A stretch of 64,000 bases of DNA from contig USJL01000008.1 in NCBI GenBank assembly GCA_900555015.1, forward strand, positions 7,811-71,810, given 5' to 3'. Origin of the DNA: an uncultured Oscillospiraceae bacterium. GTDB lineage: Bacteria; Bacillota; Clostridia; Oscillospirales; Acutalibacteraceae. A program made the translations under genes and the position numbers. Below the pieces are notes generated by a model that was not told the DNA's origin, did not search any database, and was given only the letters and a program-made list of their open reading frames with translations. The stretch's first letter is position 1. Every line of letters starts with the position of its first letter. This document shows positions 52,487 to 61,466 of the stretch, one piece after another.

Positions 52487-53860
52487 ATGGCTAAAGTTAA
52501 ATCGGTTTATGTTTGCAGCGAATGCGGATTTGAAAGTCCGAAATGGTATGGAAAATGCCCTCAATGTAATCAGTGGAACACATTAAATGAAGAAATGCCA
52601 ATTTCAACAAAATCCTTAAAAAGCAGTTCAAGAATCGCATCACCGGCGGCAAATACATATAAATTAAGCGAAATTACCAATGATATAGAAACAAGAATTT
52701 CCACAGGAATCAAAGAGTTTGACAGGGTACTCGGAGGCGGAATCGTTTCAGGAAGCTTGGTTTTATTAAGCGGCGACCCCGGTATCGGCAAATCAACAAT
52801 TCTTTTGCAAATTTGTGAGCATTTAGGAAAAAACAATGTTGTACTGTACGTCAGCGGTGAAGAATCAGCTTCGCAAATTAAATTAAGAGCCAACAGATTA
52901 GGCGTTTTTACTGAAAATTTATTTGTTTTATCTCAAACAGATGTTTCAACAATAATCGAAACAATAAAATCAACTAAACCGGATGTGGTGATTATAGACT
53001 CAATCCAAACAATGATTTATGATGAATGTTCCTCTTCTGCAGGTTCGGTTACACAGGTTAGAGAATGCACAAATATTTTTATGCATACAGCTAAATCATT
53101 CGGTATACCGATTATTGTTGTAGGTCACGTTAACAAAGACGGTGCAATCGCAGGGCCTAAAGTTCTCGAACATATAGTTGACACCGTGCTTTATTTTGAA
53201 GGTGAACGTAACTACTCTTACAGAATTTTACGAGGAGTTAAAAACAGATTTGGTTCAACTAACGAAATAGGCGTTTTTGAAATGATGCAAAGCGGCTTAC
53301 GGGAAGTAGAAAACCCATCGCTTCTTATGCTTTCTGGCAGACCTAAAAACACAAGTGGAACATGTATTGCCTGTGTTATGGAAGGCTCCAGACCTATTTT
53401 AGCCGAAGTACAAGGTCTTGTAACAGCTACCGGATTCGGTACACCGAGAAGAATGAGCACAGGATTTGATTACAACAGAATGGCAATGATTTTAGCCGTA
53501 CTTGAAAAAAGGGCAGGATATTTTTTTAACAATATGGATGCCTATATTAACGTTGTAGGCGGTTTAAAATTAGATGAACCGTCAGCTGATTTAACAGTTG
53601 CAATGGCGCTTGTTTCATCATTAAAAGATATGGCAGTAAGTGACGATGTAATTGCATTTGGTGAAATAGGACTTGCCGGTGAAATTCGTGCAGTAAGTAA
53701 TTGCGAGCAAAGAATTGCCGAAGCTCATCGTCTCGGCTTCAATAAATGTATAATTCCGTTTCACAACTATAAAGGGCTTTCAAAAGATTTAAAAGTAAAT
53801 GTAGATATAGTTCCTGTAAGAACTGTAAGACAGGCTTTTTTAGCATTAACAGAGGATTAA
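52487..53860 (+). CDS. radA: DNA repair protein RadA
   Basis: RadA is a RecA-like helicase that extends D-loops during recombination. The zinc finger is at the start (CSECGFESPKWYGKCPQC), the Walker A is GDPGIGKST near residue 102, and the RadA motif KNRFGSTNEIGVF is present. The C-terminal Lon-like domain covers residues of about 350-457 and lacks an active Ser-Lys pair. Length 457 aa. ATG 52487 follows AAGGAAGG; longer in-frame starts re-read cwlD. Confidence 0.96.
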   Translation: MAKVKSVYVCSECGFESPKWYGKCPQCNQWNTLNEEMPISTKSLKSSSRIASPAANTYKLSEITNDIETRISTGIKEFDRVLGGGIVSGSLVLLSGDPGIGKSTILLQICEHLGKNNVVLYVSGEESASQIKLRANRLGVFTENLFVLSQTDVSTIIETIKSTKPDVVIIDSIQTMIYDECSSSAGSVTQVRECTNIFMHTAKSFGIPIIVVGHVNKDGAIAGPKVLEHIVDTVLYFEGERNYSYRILRGVKNRFGSTNEIGVFEMMQSGLREVENPSLLMLSGRPKNTSGTCIACVMEGSRPILAEVQGLVTATGFGTPRRMSTGFDYNRMAMILAVLEKRAGYFFNNMDAYINVVGGLKLDEPSADLTVAMALVSSLKDMAVSDDVIAFGEIGLAGEIRAVSNCEQRIAEAHRLGFNKCIIPFHNYKGLSKDLKVNVDIVPVRTVRQAFLALTED

Positions 53861-53905
53861 TGTAAATCATTTTGTACAAAATAGACAAAATTTAGAATTT
53901 GTTTA

Positions 53906-53934
53906 TTGCAAAAAATGTGTAATTAAGTTATAAT
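53906..53934 (+). promoter_or_regulatory. Promoter of the rnf operon
   Basis: TTGCAA, 17-nt spacer, TATAAT, about 45 nt upstream of rnfC. Confidence 0.85.
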
Positions 53935-53980
53935 AAATTTTACGCTTAACGCAACATAATTATTAATTCGAGGGATTTTT

Positions 53981-55300
53981 ATGAGTAAAGGTAAATTTAA
54001 AGCCGGCGTTCATCCTTATGAAGGCAAAGAATTTGCGGCTGATAAAAAAATAACTTCACTACCTGCCGAAGAAGTCATGGTTTTTCCTATGTCACAACAT
54101 ATCGGTGCGCCTGCAATACCTTGCGTCAAAGTAGGGGACAGGGTATTAAAAGGAATGAAAATCGGCGAAGCAAGTTCTTTTGTCTCGAGCCCTGTATATT
54201 CGTCAGTTTCAGGCACTGTAAAAGCTATTGAAGACAGACTTATGTTAAACGGTAAACCGTCAAAATGTGTTGTTGTAAATAATGATTTTAATGATGAATG
54301 TACCGAAACATTCGGAAAAGAGAGAGATGTTAATACACTTTCAAATGAAGAAATTATTCAAATCATTTCAAACAGTGGCATTGTAGGCATGGGCGGTGCC
54401 GGATTTCCAACAGGTGTAAAACTTTCTCCTAAAAACAAAAATATTGATTACATAGTTATTAACGGTTCCGAATGCGAACCTTATCTTACATCTGATTACA
54501 GACTTATGATTGAAAAGAGTAAAGAAATCATTGAAGGCATTGCTATTGTTCTTCGTATGTTTGAAAAAGCAACGGCAGTAATCGGAATTGAAGATAACAA
54601 ACCTAAAGCTATTGACGCCCTGTCTTATGAATGCAACGGCAATAACAGAATCGATGTAATGGCGCTTTCCACACGTTATCCGCAAGGCGGTGAAAGAAGA
54701 CTAATTTCCTCTGTTACAGGCAGGCAAATTAATTCTCACATTCTTCCTGCCGACGCAGGCGTAATAGTTTTAAACATTGCAACAGTCATTGCCATATATG
54801 AAGCGGTAAAGTTGAACATGCCTATTGTACACCGAGTTGTTACTTTAACAGGAGACGGAGTTAATAATCCGGGTAACATAGATGTACCACTTGGTATTTC
54901 GCATAAATTCCTTGCCGAAAAATGCGGAGGATTAAAAGATTCGGTTATAAAAATTATTTCCGGCGGTCCTATGATGGGCATGGCTATGGACACTCTTGAT
55001 TATCCGATTACAAAAACATCATCTTCAATTTTAGCAATAACTAAAGACGATGTTGAAAAAATGGAAACTACTACTTGCATAAGATGCGGCAGATGTGTAA
55101 ATGCTTGCCCTGAAACGCTTGTTCCGCAATTAATGGCACAAGCAGCTATAAGTAAAAATTACGAACGTTTTGAAGAACTTTACGGTATGGAATGTATCGA
55201 ATGCGGCTGTTGCACATATGTTTGTCCTGCCAAAAGACCTCTTACACAAACATTTAAACTTGCTAAAATTAAAGTAAGAGAAAGCAAATCTGCTAAATAA
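53981..55300 (+). CDS. rnfC: Rnf complex subunit RnfC
   Basis: RnfC is the NADH-interacting, iron-sulfur subunit of the Rnf complex, a membrane ferredoxin:NAD oxidoreductase that pumps ions. An N-terminal barrel-like region precedes a NADH/FMN-binding GMGGAGFPTGVKL segment (residues of about 130-145). Two 4Fe-4S motifs are seen: CIRCGRCVNACP and CIECGCCTYVCP, near residues 365-410. The length of 439 aa is typical. The start follows CGAGGGA. It opens the order rnfC-D-G-E-A-B that Clostridia share. Confidence 0.97.
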   Translation: MSKGKFKAGVHPYEGKEFAADKKITSLPAEEVMVFPMSQHIGAPAIPCVKVGDRVLKGMKIGEASSFVSSPVYSSVSGTVKAIEDRLMLNGKPSKCVVVNNDFNDECTETFGKERDVNTLSNEEIIQIISNSGIVGMGGAGFPTGVKLSPKNKNIDYIVINGSECEPYLTSDYRLMIEKSKEIIEGIAIVLRMFEKATAVIGIEDNKPKAIDALSYECNGNNRIDVMALSTRYPQGGERRLISSVTGRQINSHILPADAGVIVLNIATVIAIYEAVKLNMPIVHRVVTLTGDGVNNPGNIDVPLGISHKFLAEKCGGLKDSVIKIISGGPMMGMAMDTLDYPITKTSSSILAITKDDVEKMETTTCIRCGRCVNACPETLVPQLMAQAAISKNYERFEELYGMECIECGCCTYVCPAKRPLTQTFKLAKIKVRESKSAK

Positions 55301-55313
55301 GGAGGAGTAAGTA

Positions 55314-56267
55314 ATGTATAATGTTTCTGTTTCACCGCATATCAGAGATAAAAGCTCAACACAAAAAATAATGATAGACGTTTGCATTGCCCTTATTCCT
55401 ACTTTGGCATTCGGCGTTTGGCATTTCGGAAGCAATGCACTTATAGTTATTATTTCTTCTGTTGTAAGTTGTGTTCTCAGTGAACTTATTTTTGAATTAA
55501 TTTATAAAAAGCCCATTACCGTTTTTGATTTCAGTGCAGTGGTAACAGGCTTAATCATTGCACTCAATATGCCGCCGCAGGTTTCTTGGTGGGTGCCTGC
55601 AGTAGGAGGCGTTTTTGCAATTATTGTTGTAAAAATGTTGTTTGGCGGTATTGGTCAAAACATCATGAACCCTGCTCTTGCTGCAAGATGTTTTCTTCTT
55701 ATTTCCTTTACTTCAAGAATGACCGACTTTGCTACAACTGACGGCATATCTTCCGCCACACCATTAGCACAGGTTAAAGCAGGGGAGTTAATTAATTTAA
55801 AGAATGCATTTTTTGGCTTGCAAAACGGATGCATAGGTGAAGTATGTTGTGCCGCTATTTTAATCGGATTTGTTTATCTTCTTATCAGAAAAATAATTTC
55901 ACCGAGAATCCCCTTAATTTACATGGGCTCTGCACTTGTATTTATTGTTATTTTTGCCGCAATTAAGGGAAAACATATAGGTTTTGATTATGAAACGTTA
56001 AATTTCATTCTCGGAAATTTGCTTACCGGCGGTCTTATGAGCGGTGCGGTATTTATGGCAACCGATTATACAACAAGTCCAATCACAAAATCAGGTCAAG
56101 TAATTTTTGCATTATTAATCGGATTTTTAACAGCAATTTTCCGTGTACTGGGCTCAAGCTCAGAAGGCGTTTCTTATGCAATAATCATCAGCAACTTGCT
56201 TGTTCCTCTTATTGAAAAAATAACTGTTCCGAAAGCATTTGGAATGCGTAAAAAAGAGGAGGTATAA
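55314..56267 (+). CDS. rnfD: Rnf complex subunit RnfD
   Basis: A polytopic membrane subunit, 317 aa with about nine hydrophobic segments. The Thr that carries covalent FMN in the family is expected near the MATDYTTSPIT segment (residues of about 248-258). RGRDK-type basic starts are replaced by VSPHIRDKS at the N-terminus. The gap to rnfC is 13 nt and a GGAGG lies before the ATG. The flavin is attached by ApbE, encoded later in the same operon. Confidence 0.96.
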   Translation: MYNVSVSPHIRDKSSTQKIMIDVCIALIPTLAFGVWHFGSNALIVIISSVVSCVLSELIFELIYKKPITVFDFSAVVTGLIIALNMPPQVSWWVPAVGGVFAIIVVKMLFGGIGQNIMNPALAARCFLLISFTSRMTDFATTDGISSATPLAQVKAGELINLKNAFFGLQNGCIGEVCCAAILIGFVYLLIRKIISPRIPLIYMGSALVFIVIFAAIKGKHIGFDYETLNFILGNLLTGGLMSGAVFMATDYTTSPITKSGQVIFALLIGFLTAIFRVLGSSSEGVSYAIIISNLLVPLIEKITVPKAFGMRKKEEV

Positions 56268-56271
56268 TAAT

Positions 56272-56889
56272 ATGAAAAACAAATTTTTAAAAAATTGCCT
56301 CGCTCTGTTCTTAATAACTTTAATTGCAGGTATTTCTCTTGCAACTGTTAATGAAATCACAAAAGAGCCTATTGCAAAAGCCCAGGACAAAGCAAGACTT
56401 GAAGCATATGAAGCAGTGTATCAAGACGCAAATTTTGTTGCGCTTGATAATACAGATGAAATTCTTAACAATTCATCAGCTTCTCTTTCAAATTCAGGAC
56501 TTTCAAATTGCACAGTAGACGATGTATTAAAAGCAACCGATAATAACGGAAATACTATTGGTTATGTATTTTCGGCAACATCGCCTTCAGGCTATGGCGG
56601 AGATATTAAAATAGCAGTAGGAGTATCCACAATTACAAACAAAATTACAGGATTTACTGTTTTATCTCACAGTGAAACTGCCGGTTTGGGTGCAAAGGCA
56701 ACAAATGAAGACTTTAAGTCTCAATTTGAAGGGAAATCGGCAGATGGTATTTCATACACAAAAACAGGTGCCGCAGATGACACTGAAATTGACGCTATCA
56801 GCGGTGCAACAATTACTTCAAATGCTGTTTGCGAAGCAGTTAACAGCGCACTTGCTGTTTATAATCAGCAATTAAAGGAGGTTGATTAA
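56272..56889 (+). CDS. rnfG: Rnf complex subunit RnfG
   Basis: RnfG is the FMN-binding subunit outside the membrane. One N-terminal helix (LALFLITLIAGISLATVN) anchors it; the flavin-attachment motif SGATITSNAV lies near residue 183, with the Thr as attachment site. ATG 56272 is preferred to a longer frame start because GAGGAGG precedes it. Length 205 aa. The rnfE start is just 1 nt after its stop. Confidence 0.95.
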   Translation: MKNKFLKNCLALFLITLIAGISLATVNEITKEPIAKAQDKARLEAYEAVYQDANFVALDNTDEILNNSSASLSNSGLSNCTVDDVLKATDNNGNTIGYVFSATSPSGYGGDIKIAVGVSTITNKITGFTVLSHSETAGLGAKATNEDFKSQFEGKSADGISYTKTGAADDTEIDAISGATITSNAVCEAVNSALAVYNQQLKEVD

Positions 56890-56890
56890 A

Positions 56891-57580
56891 TTGAAACAAC
56901 CGATTGAAAGATTATATAACGGTATTGTAAAAGAAAATCCTACATTTGTACTTATGCTCGGTATGTGTCCTACTCTTGCAGTTACTACTTCTGCAATAAA
57001 CGGACTTGGAATGGGTCTTGCTACAACTGTTGTTCTTGTAATGAGTAATATGTTGATTTCTCTTTTACGCAAAGTTATTCCAGATGGCGTTCGTATGCCT
57101 GCATATATTGTTATTGTAGCTTCATTTGTAACAATAGTTCAAATGTTACTGCAAGCATACGTAACCTCATTATATGACGCTTTAGGGCTTTATATTCCGC
57201 TTATTGTTGTAAACTGTATTATTTTAGGCAGAGCTGAAAGTTTTGCCTCTAAAAACAAAGTTATTCCGTCAATTTTTGACGGTTTGGGAATGGGACTTGG
57301 TTTTACAATCGGTTTAACTTCAATAGGCATTGTGCGTGAACTTATAGGAACAGGTAAAATATTTAATCTTCAAATTTTACCTTCTTCATACGAAGGCGTT
57401 TCAATATTCATTTTAGCACCCGGTGCCTTTCTTGTTCTTGCATTTTTATGTGCTCTTCAAAACAAATTCGGCGCAAAAGGTGCAAACAGACACGTTAAAG
57501 AGGAAACCGCTTGCGGCGGTGATTGTGCACATTGTATGTCATTGTGCAAAGAAAGTGAAAATAAGGAGGAAAGCAAATAA
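56891..57580 (+). CDS. rnfE: Rnf complex subunit RnfE
   Basis: A polytopic membrane subunit of 229 aa with the family segment NPTFVLMLGMCPTLAVTT at its start. A TTG at 56891 is chosen because AAAGGAGG lies about 8 nt before it; an in-frame TTG at 56882 is too close. The C-terminal tail has a Cys-rich end (CGGDCAHCMSLC) that is not typical of RnfE and could bind metal. Its stop overlaps the rnfA start. Confidence 0.95.
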   Translation: MKQPIERLYNGIVKENPTFVLMLGMCPTLAVTTSAINGLGMGLATTVVLVMSNMLISLLRKVIPDGVRMPAYIVIVASFVTIVQMLLQAYVTSLYDALGLYIPLIVVNCIILGRAESFASKNKVIPSIFDGLGMGLGFTIGLTSIGIVRELIGTGKIFNLQILPSSYEGVSIFILAPGAFLVLAFLCALQNKFGAKGANRHVKEETACGGDCAHCMSLCKESENKEESK

Positions 57581-58158
57581 TGTTTAAAACCTTATTTTTA
57601 GTATTAATGACCACGGCACTTATTAACAACGTTGTTTTAAGCCAATTTTTAGGTATTTGTCCGTTTTTAGGCGTTTCTAAAAATGTTAAAACTGCTGCCG
57701 GAATGGGCGGAGCTGTAATATTTGTAATTACAATTGCAAGCGCAGTAACAAATTTGCTTTACACGTTTGTAATTCAAAAATTAAATATTACATATTTAAA
57801 TACAATTATATTTATCCTTGTAATCGCAGCTCTTGTTCAACTTATAGAATTATTCTTAAAAAAGTATGTTCCGAAGTTATATCAAGCATTAGGTGTTTAT
57901 CTTCCTTTAATAACAACAAACTGTGCCGTATTAGGCGTTGCTTTAACTAATGTACAAGACAACAATAACTTTATTACATCTGTTGTAACCGGATTCGGCA
58001 CTGCCGTTGGTTTTGCCATTGCAATAATTATAATGGCAGGTTTGAGAGAAAGAACAGAAAATAACGACTTTCCAAAGGCTTTTAAAGGAACACCGTCTGT
58101 ACTTTTAACTGCTTGCCTTATGGCCATTGCATTCTATGGGTTTAGTTCACTTAAATAA
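57580..58158 (+). CDS. rnfA: Rnf complex subunit RnfA
   Basis: A 192-aa polytopic membrane subunit related to RnfE, with VLSQFLGICPFLGVSKN and a NNVVLSQ start region that carry the conserved Cys. RnfA and RnfE face each other in the membrane and hold an iron-sulfur centre in the complex. It overlaps the rnfE stop by one base (TAATG). Confidence 0.96.
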   Translation: MFKTLFLVLMTTALINNVVLSQFLGICPFLGVSKNVKTAAGMGGAVIFVITIASAVTNLLYTFVIQKLNITYLNTIIFILVIAALVQLIELFLKKYVPKLYQALGVYLPLITTNCAVLGVALTNVQDNNNFITSVVTGFGTAVGFAIAIIIMAGLRERTENNDFPKAFKGTPSVLLTACLMAIAFYGFSSLK

Positions 58159-58172
58159 CGGAGGGGTTATAA

Positions 58173-58976
58173 ATGAATTTTAAAAATATTATTATTGCCG
58201 CTTTAGTTATTGCTGTTGTTGGTTTAATTATTGCAATATTATTAAGCATTGCAGAAAAAATTTTTCACGTTGAAGTTGATGAAAAAGAAATTAAAGTAAG
58301 GGAAGCACTTGCAGGAAATAACTGTGGTGCTTGCGGATATGCAGGTTGTGATGCTTTGGCTAAAGCTATTGTTAAAGGCGAAGCACCTGTTAATGCATGC
58401 CCTCCGTCCGGAAAAGCCGGAGCAGAAAAAATCTCTGCAATTATGGGAGTACAGGCAGGAGAATTTGTAAGACAAACAGCTTTTGTAAAATGCTCCGGTA
58501 CTTGTGATGTAAGACACCAAAAGTTTAATTATTACGGAACAAGAACATGTACTTCTGCTGCAGTAACTCCGGGAGGCAGTGAAAGAAGCTGCCAATACGG
58601 ATGTATAGGCTACGGTTCTTGCGCAGATGTCTGTGATAATCAGGCAATAAGAATAATTAACGGCAAAGCAGTTGTTGATAAAGAACTTTGTGTTGCTTGC
58701 GGTAAGTGTGTAAAAGCATGTCCCATGAAATTAATAGAAATCGTGCCATACGATTCTAAATATAGAGTTCAATGCTCAAATAAACAAAAGGGTAAAGTCG
58801 TTAAAGATAACTGCCAAGCAGGCTGTTTAGGATGTGGTATGTGTGAACGTAACTGCCCAAATGATGCTGTTCACGTAACAGACAATATTGCTAAAATCGA
58901 TTACACTAAATGCACAGAATGCGGTTTATGTGCAGAAAAATGCCCAACAAAAGTAATTAAGCAATTTTTAAATTAA
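58173..58976 (+). CDS. rnfB: Rnf complex subunit RnfB
   Basis: RnfB accepts electrons from ferredoxin. The N-terminal membrane helix (about 1-28) is followed by the CGACGYAGCDALAKAI iron-sulfur domain, then three ferredoxin-type motifs: CVACGKCVKACP, CLGCGMCERNCP and CTECGLCAEKCP, with a divergent CIGYGSCADVC before them. The 267-aa length is usual for the clostridial type. It lies 14 nt after rnfA and 27 nt before apbE. Confidence 0.96.
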   Translation: MNFKNIIIAALVIAVVGLIIAILLSIAEKIFHVEVDEKEIKVREALAGNNCGACGYAGCDALAKAIVKGEAPVNACPPSGKAGAEKISAIMGVQAGEFVRQTAFVKCSGTCDVRHQKFNYYGTRTCTSAAVTPGGSERSCQYGCIGYGSCADVCDNQAIRIINGKAVVDKELCVACGKCVKACPMKLIEIVPYDSKYRVQCSNKQKGKVVKDNCQAGCLGCGMCERNCPNDAVHVTDNIAKIDYTKCTECGLCAEKCPTKVIKQFLN

Positions 58977-59003
58977 AATATTTCACGAGAGAGGAGGGGA
59001 CTT

Positions 59004-60041
59004 ATGAAAAAAATTATTTCACTTGTCCTTTCCTTTTTTATTGCTATAAATTTGGTAGGATGCAGCAAAGAAATAAATTTAAAAAAATATTCTGCAAGTT
59101 TTCTTGAATTATTTGATACCGCTTCAAGCATCACTGCTTACGATGTTTCGCAAAAAGATTTTAACTATAAATATAATCAATTATATTCATTCATCGAAAA
59201 ATATTCTAAATTATTTGATATTTATAATAATTATGATGGTTTAAATAATTTAAAATACATTAATGATAATGCGGCAAATTCACCTGTTAAAACAGATGCG
59301 GAAATTATAGAACTGCTAAAATATTCAAAAGATATATATTTTTTAACTGACGGATATGTAAATATCGCTATGGGCAGTGTCTTATCAATATGGCATGAAT
59401 ATCGTGAAAACGGTATTTCAAATCCGAAAACCGCGTCTTTACCGGGTGAAAACGAATTAAAGAATGCATCGCTGCATACAAATATAAATAATTTAGTTAT
59501 AGATGAAAAGAATAACACAGTATATTTTAAAGACGAATACTTAAAACTGGATGTAGGAGCAGTTGCCAAAGGTTATGTTTGCAACAAAATTAAAGAATAT
59601 ATTACAGATAACCAGTTATGGAACAGCGCTGTAATTTCTCTTGGCGGAAACATAATTACAGTAGGAGAAAAAACTAACAAAACGCCCTTTATAATTGGGA
59701 TTGAAAATCCCAATTCAACCGATTATTTAACAAAAATTAAGGCAAGCAACGGATTAAGCGTAGTAACAAGCGGTTCTTACCAAAGATACTACACAGTCAA
59801 TAATAAAAACTATAATCATATTATAAACAAAAACACATTGTTTCCGGCTGATTATTTTCAATCGGTAACAGTTATTTCTAACAACAGTTTTCTTGCAGAT
59901 GCTTTTTCAACAGCATTATTTTGTATGCCTTTGCAAGAAGGTTTAAAGATAGTGGAAAATAATAAAGATATTGAGGCAATTTGGCTTGACAATAACAATA
60001 AAATTACAGAATCAAGCGGAATTAAGGCATTAAAAGAATGA
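59004..60041 (+). CDS. apbE: FAD:protein FMN transferase ApbE, lipoprotein
   Basis: ApbE attaches FMN covalently to Thr in RnfG and RnfD. Residues 1-20 are a signal peptide with the lipobox LVGCS (Cys20), so it is outside and membrane-anchored, where it can reach the flavin sites. FDTASSITAY and YFKDEYLKLDVGAVAKGYV are family motifs, and GNIITVGEKTNK and GLSVVTSGSYQRYY match the flavin-binding parts. Length 345 aa. It overlaps the next gene by 4 nt. Confidence 0.93.
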   Translation: MKKIISLVLSFFIAINLVGCSKEINLKKYSASFLELFDTASSITAYDVSQKDFNYKYNQLYSFIEKYSKLFDIYNNYDGLNNLKYINDNAANSPVKTDAEIIELLKYSKDIYFLTDGYVNIAMGSVLSIWHEYRENGISNPKTASLPGENELKNASLHTNINNLVIDEKNNTVYFKDEYLKLDVGAVAKGYVCNKIKEYITDNQLWNSAVISLGGNIITVGEKTNKTPFIIGIENPNSTDYLTKIKASNGLSVVTSGSYQRYYTVNNKNYNHIINKNTLFPADYFQSVTVISNNSFLADAFSTALFCMPLQEGLKIVENNKDIEAIWLDNNNKITESSGIKALKE

Positions 60042-60418
60042 ATAAAAAATTTTTAAAAAATGATTTAATTTTAATATTTTCAATTATTGTTATATCATTA
60101 CTATCAGTAACAATTATTTTGCTTACCTCAAAACACGGGAATTATGTTACTATAGAACAAAATGGCACAATAACTGCCGTATTACAAATTAATAAAAACC
60201 AAAAATATAATATTTACAACGAAGATAATGAAATTGAAAATACGATTTTAATTGAAAATGGACAAGTTAGTATGATTTATGCAGATTGCCCGGATAAAAT
60301 ATGTGAAAAACATAGGGCAATAAAAAACAATAATGAATCAATTATTTGCCTTCCAAACAAAGTTATTGTAACCGTAACCAATGGCCTTGAGAACGAAGTT
60401 GACGGAGTAGCAAAATGA
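60038..60418 (+). CDS. NusG domain II-containing membrane protein
   Basis: A 126-aa protein with one N-terminal membrane segment (residues of about 11-30) and an external domain of the NusG_II type, with CPDKICEKH containing two Cys and VTVTNGLENEVDG near the end. It is unrelated to transcription factor NusG in function. This family is regularly found after apbE in clostridial rnf operons, and its role is unknown. It is coupled to apbE and the next gene by ATGA overlaps. Confidence 0.88.
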   Translation: MNKKFLKNDLILIFSIIVISLLSVTIILLTSKHGNYVTIEQNGTITAVLQINKNQKYNIYNEDNEIENTILIENGQVSMIYADCPDKICEKHRAIKNNNESIICLPNKVIVTVTNGLENEVDGVAK

Positions 60419-60930
60419 TAAATTCAAAAACTAAACATATTTGTATATTAGGCTTAATGATTTCGTTGGCTTTTGCATTTTCATATTTAGAATCATTAAT
60501 TCCTCTATCTGTCGGAATACCGGGTGTTAAATTAGGCATTGCAAATTTGGTTGTTATAATTACGCTATATGTTTTAAATGAGAAAGATGCTTTTGCAATT
60601 TCAGTCATCAGAATATTAATGAACGGTCTGTTTTTTTCAGGCTTTTTTTCAATGCTGTTCAGCTTATCAGGTGGCATATTATCATTTTTAGCAATGGTTA
60701 TTGCAAAAAGAACTAACAAATTTTCTCCAATAGGCGTTTCTGCACTTGGAGGGGTAATTCATAATTTAGGTCAAATTATTATTGCCGGTTTTGTTATGAA
60801 TACATATCGAATTATTTATTATTTTCCGATTCTTATGTTTTCCGGTTTAATAACTGGAATCATCAACGGAATTATTGCAAGCATTATCACCAATCGACTT
60901 AACAAAACAGGAGAAATCAAATGTCAATAG
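60415..60930 (+). CDS. Gx transporter / heptaprenyl diphosphate synthase component I-like membrane protein
   Basis: A 171-aa protein with about five hydrophobic segments. It matches the family annotated as Gx transporter or Hpre_diP_synt_I: SYLESLIPLSVGIPGVKLGIANL, cited as YLESLIP and PGVKLGIANL, and FSLSGGILSFLAMV. In clostridial rnf operons it commonly follows the NusG_II gene. A real role in menaquinone or polyprenyl synthesis is doubtful, and the annotation came from weak similarity. Its stop lies inside the grpB start. Confidence 0.82.
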   Translation: MINSKTKHICILGLMISLAFAFSYLESLIPLSVGIPGVKLGIANLVVIITLYVLNEKDAFAISVIRILMNGLFFSGFFSMLFSLSGGILSFLAMVIAKRTNKFSPIGVSALGGVIHNLGQIIIAGFVMNTYRIIYYFPILMFSGLITGIINGIIASIITNRLNKTGEIKCQ

Positions 60931-61466
60931 GACTAAAAAGGGGAGAAGTAGCAGTTGAAAATCACCAAACAGAATGGGAAATATCTGCTCAAAAGATAAT
61001 TGACTTACTCAAAACAACATTAAAAAATGACATTGTTGACGCCCAACATATCGGCAGTACATCAATTAAAAATATTTGTGCTAAACCGATTATCGATATA
61101 GTTGTCGGCGTTAACGATTTTAACGATATTTTTAAGCATAATGAAGAACTTGAAAAATTTGGTGTAATTTACAAGCGTCAAGACCACGAAAACCAACATT
61201 TATATGTTTGTGCCGATTTTCAAAATAATATTCAAACCCATTATATTCATGTAGTAATTTTCAACAGTAAAGAGTGGAACGATTATGTTAATATGCGTGA
61301 TTATTTAAATGAAAATAAGGAAAAAGCAAAAGAATATTCTGACCTCAAAAAACAGCTCGCAAATAAATATCCAAACGACAGAATTGCTTACACAAACGGC
61401 AAAAGCAAGCTTATTGAAGAAATATTAAAAAGTGCAAATATACGGAGAAAAGCAAATGATAAATAA
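60921..61466 (+). CDS. GrpB family nucleotidyltransferase-like protein (UPF0157)
   Basis: A 181-aa protein of the GrpB family, with HIGSTSIKNICAKPIIDIVVGV carrying the GSTS and DIVV elements of a nucleotidyltransferase-like fold, and THYIHVV. The enzyme activity is unknown. The ATG has CAGGAGA just upstream and overlaps the Gx gene by 10 nt, so it is the tail of the rnf operon. The broken GNAT gene starts inside its last codons; GrpB and GNAT proteins are often neighbours. Confidence 0.88.
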   Translation: MSIGLKRGEVAVENHQTEWEISAQKIIDLLKTTLKNDIVDAQHIGSTSIKNICAKPIIDIVVGVNDFNDIFKHNEELEKFGVIYKRQDHENQHLYVCADFQNNIQTHYIHVVIFNSKEWNDYVNMRDYLNENKEKAKEYSDLKKQLANKYPNDRIAYTNGKSKLIEEILKSANIRRKANDK

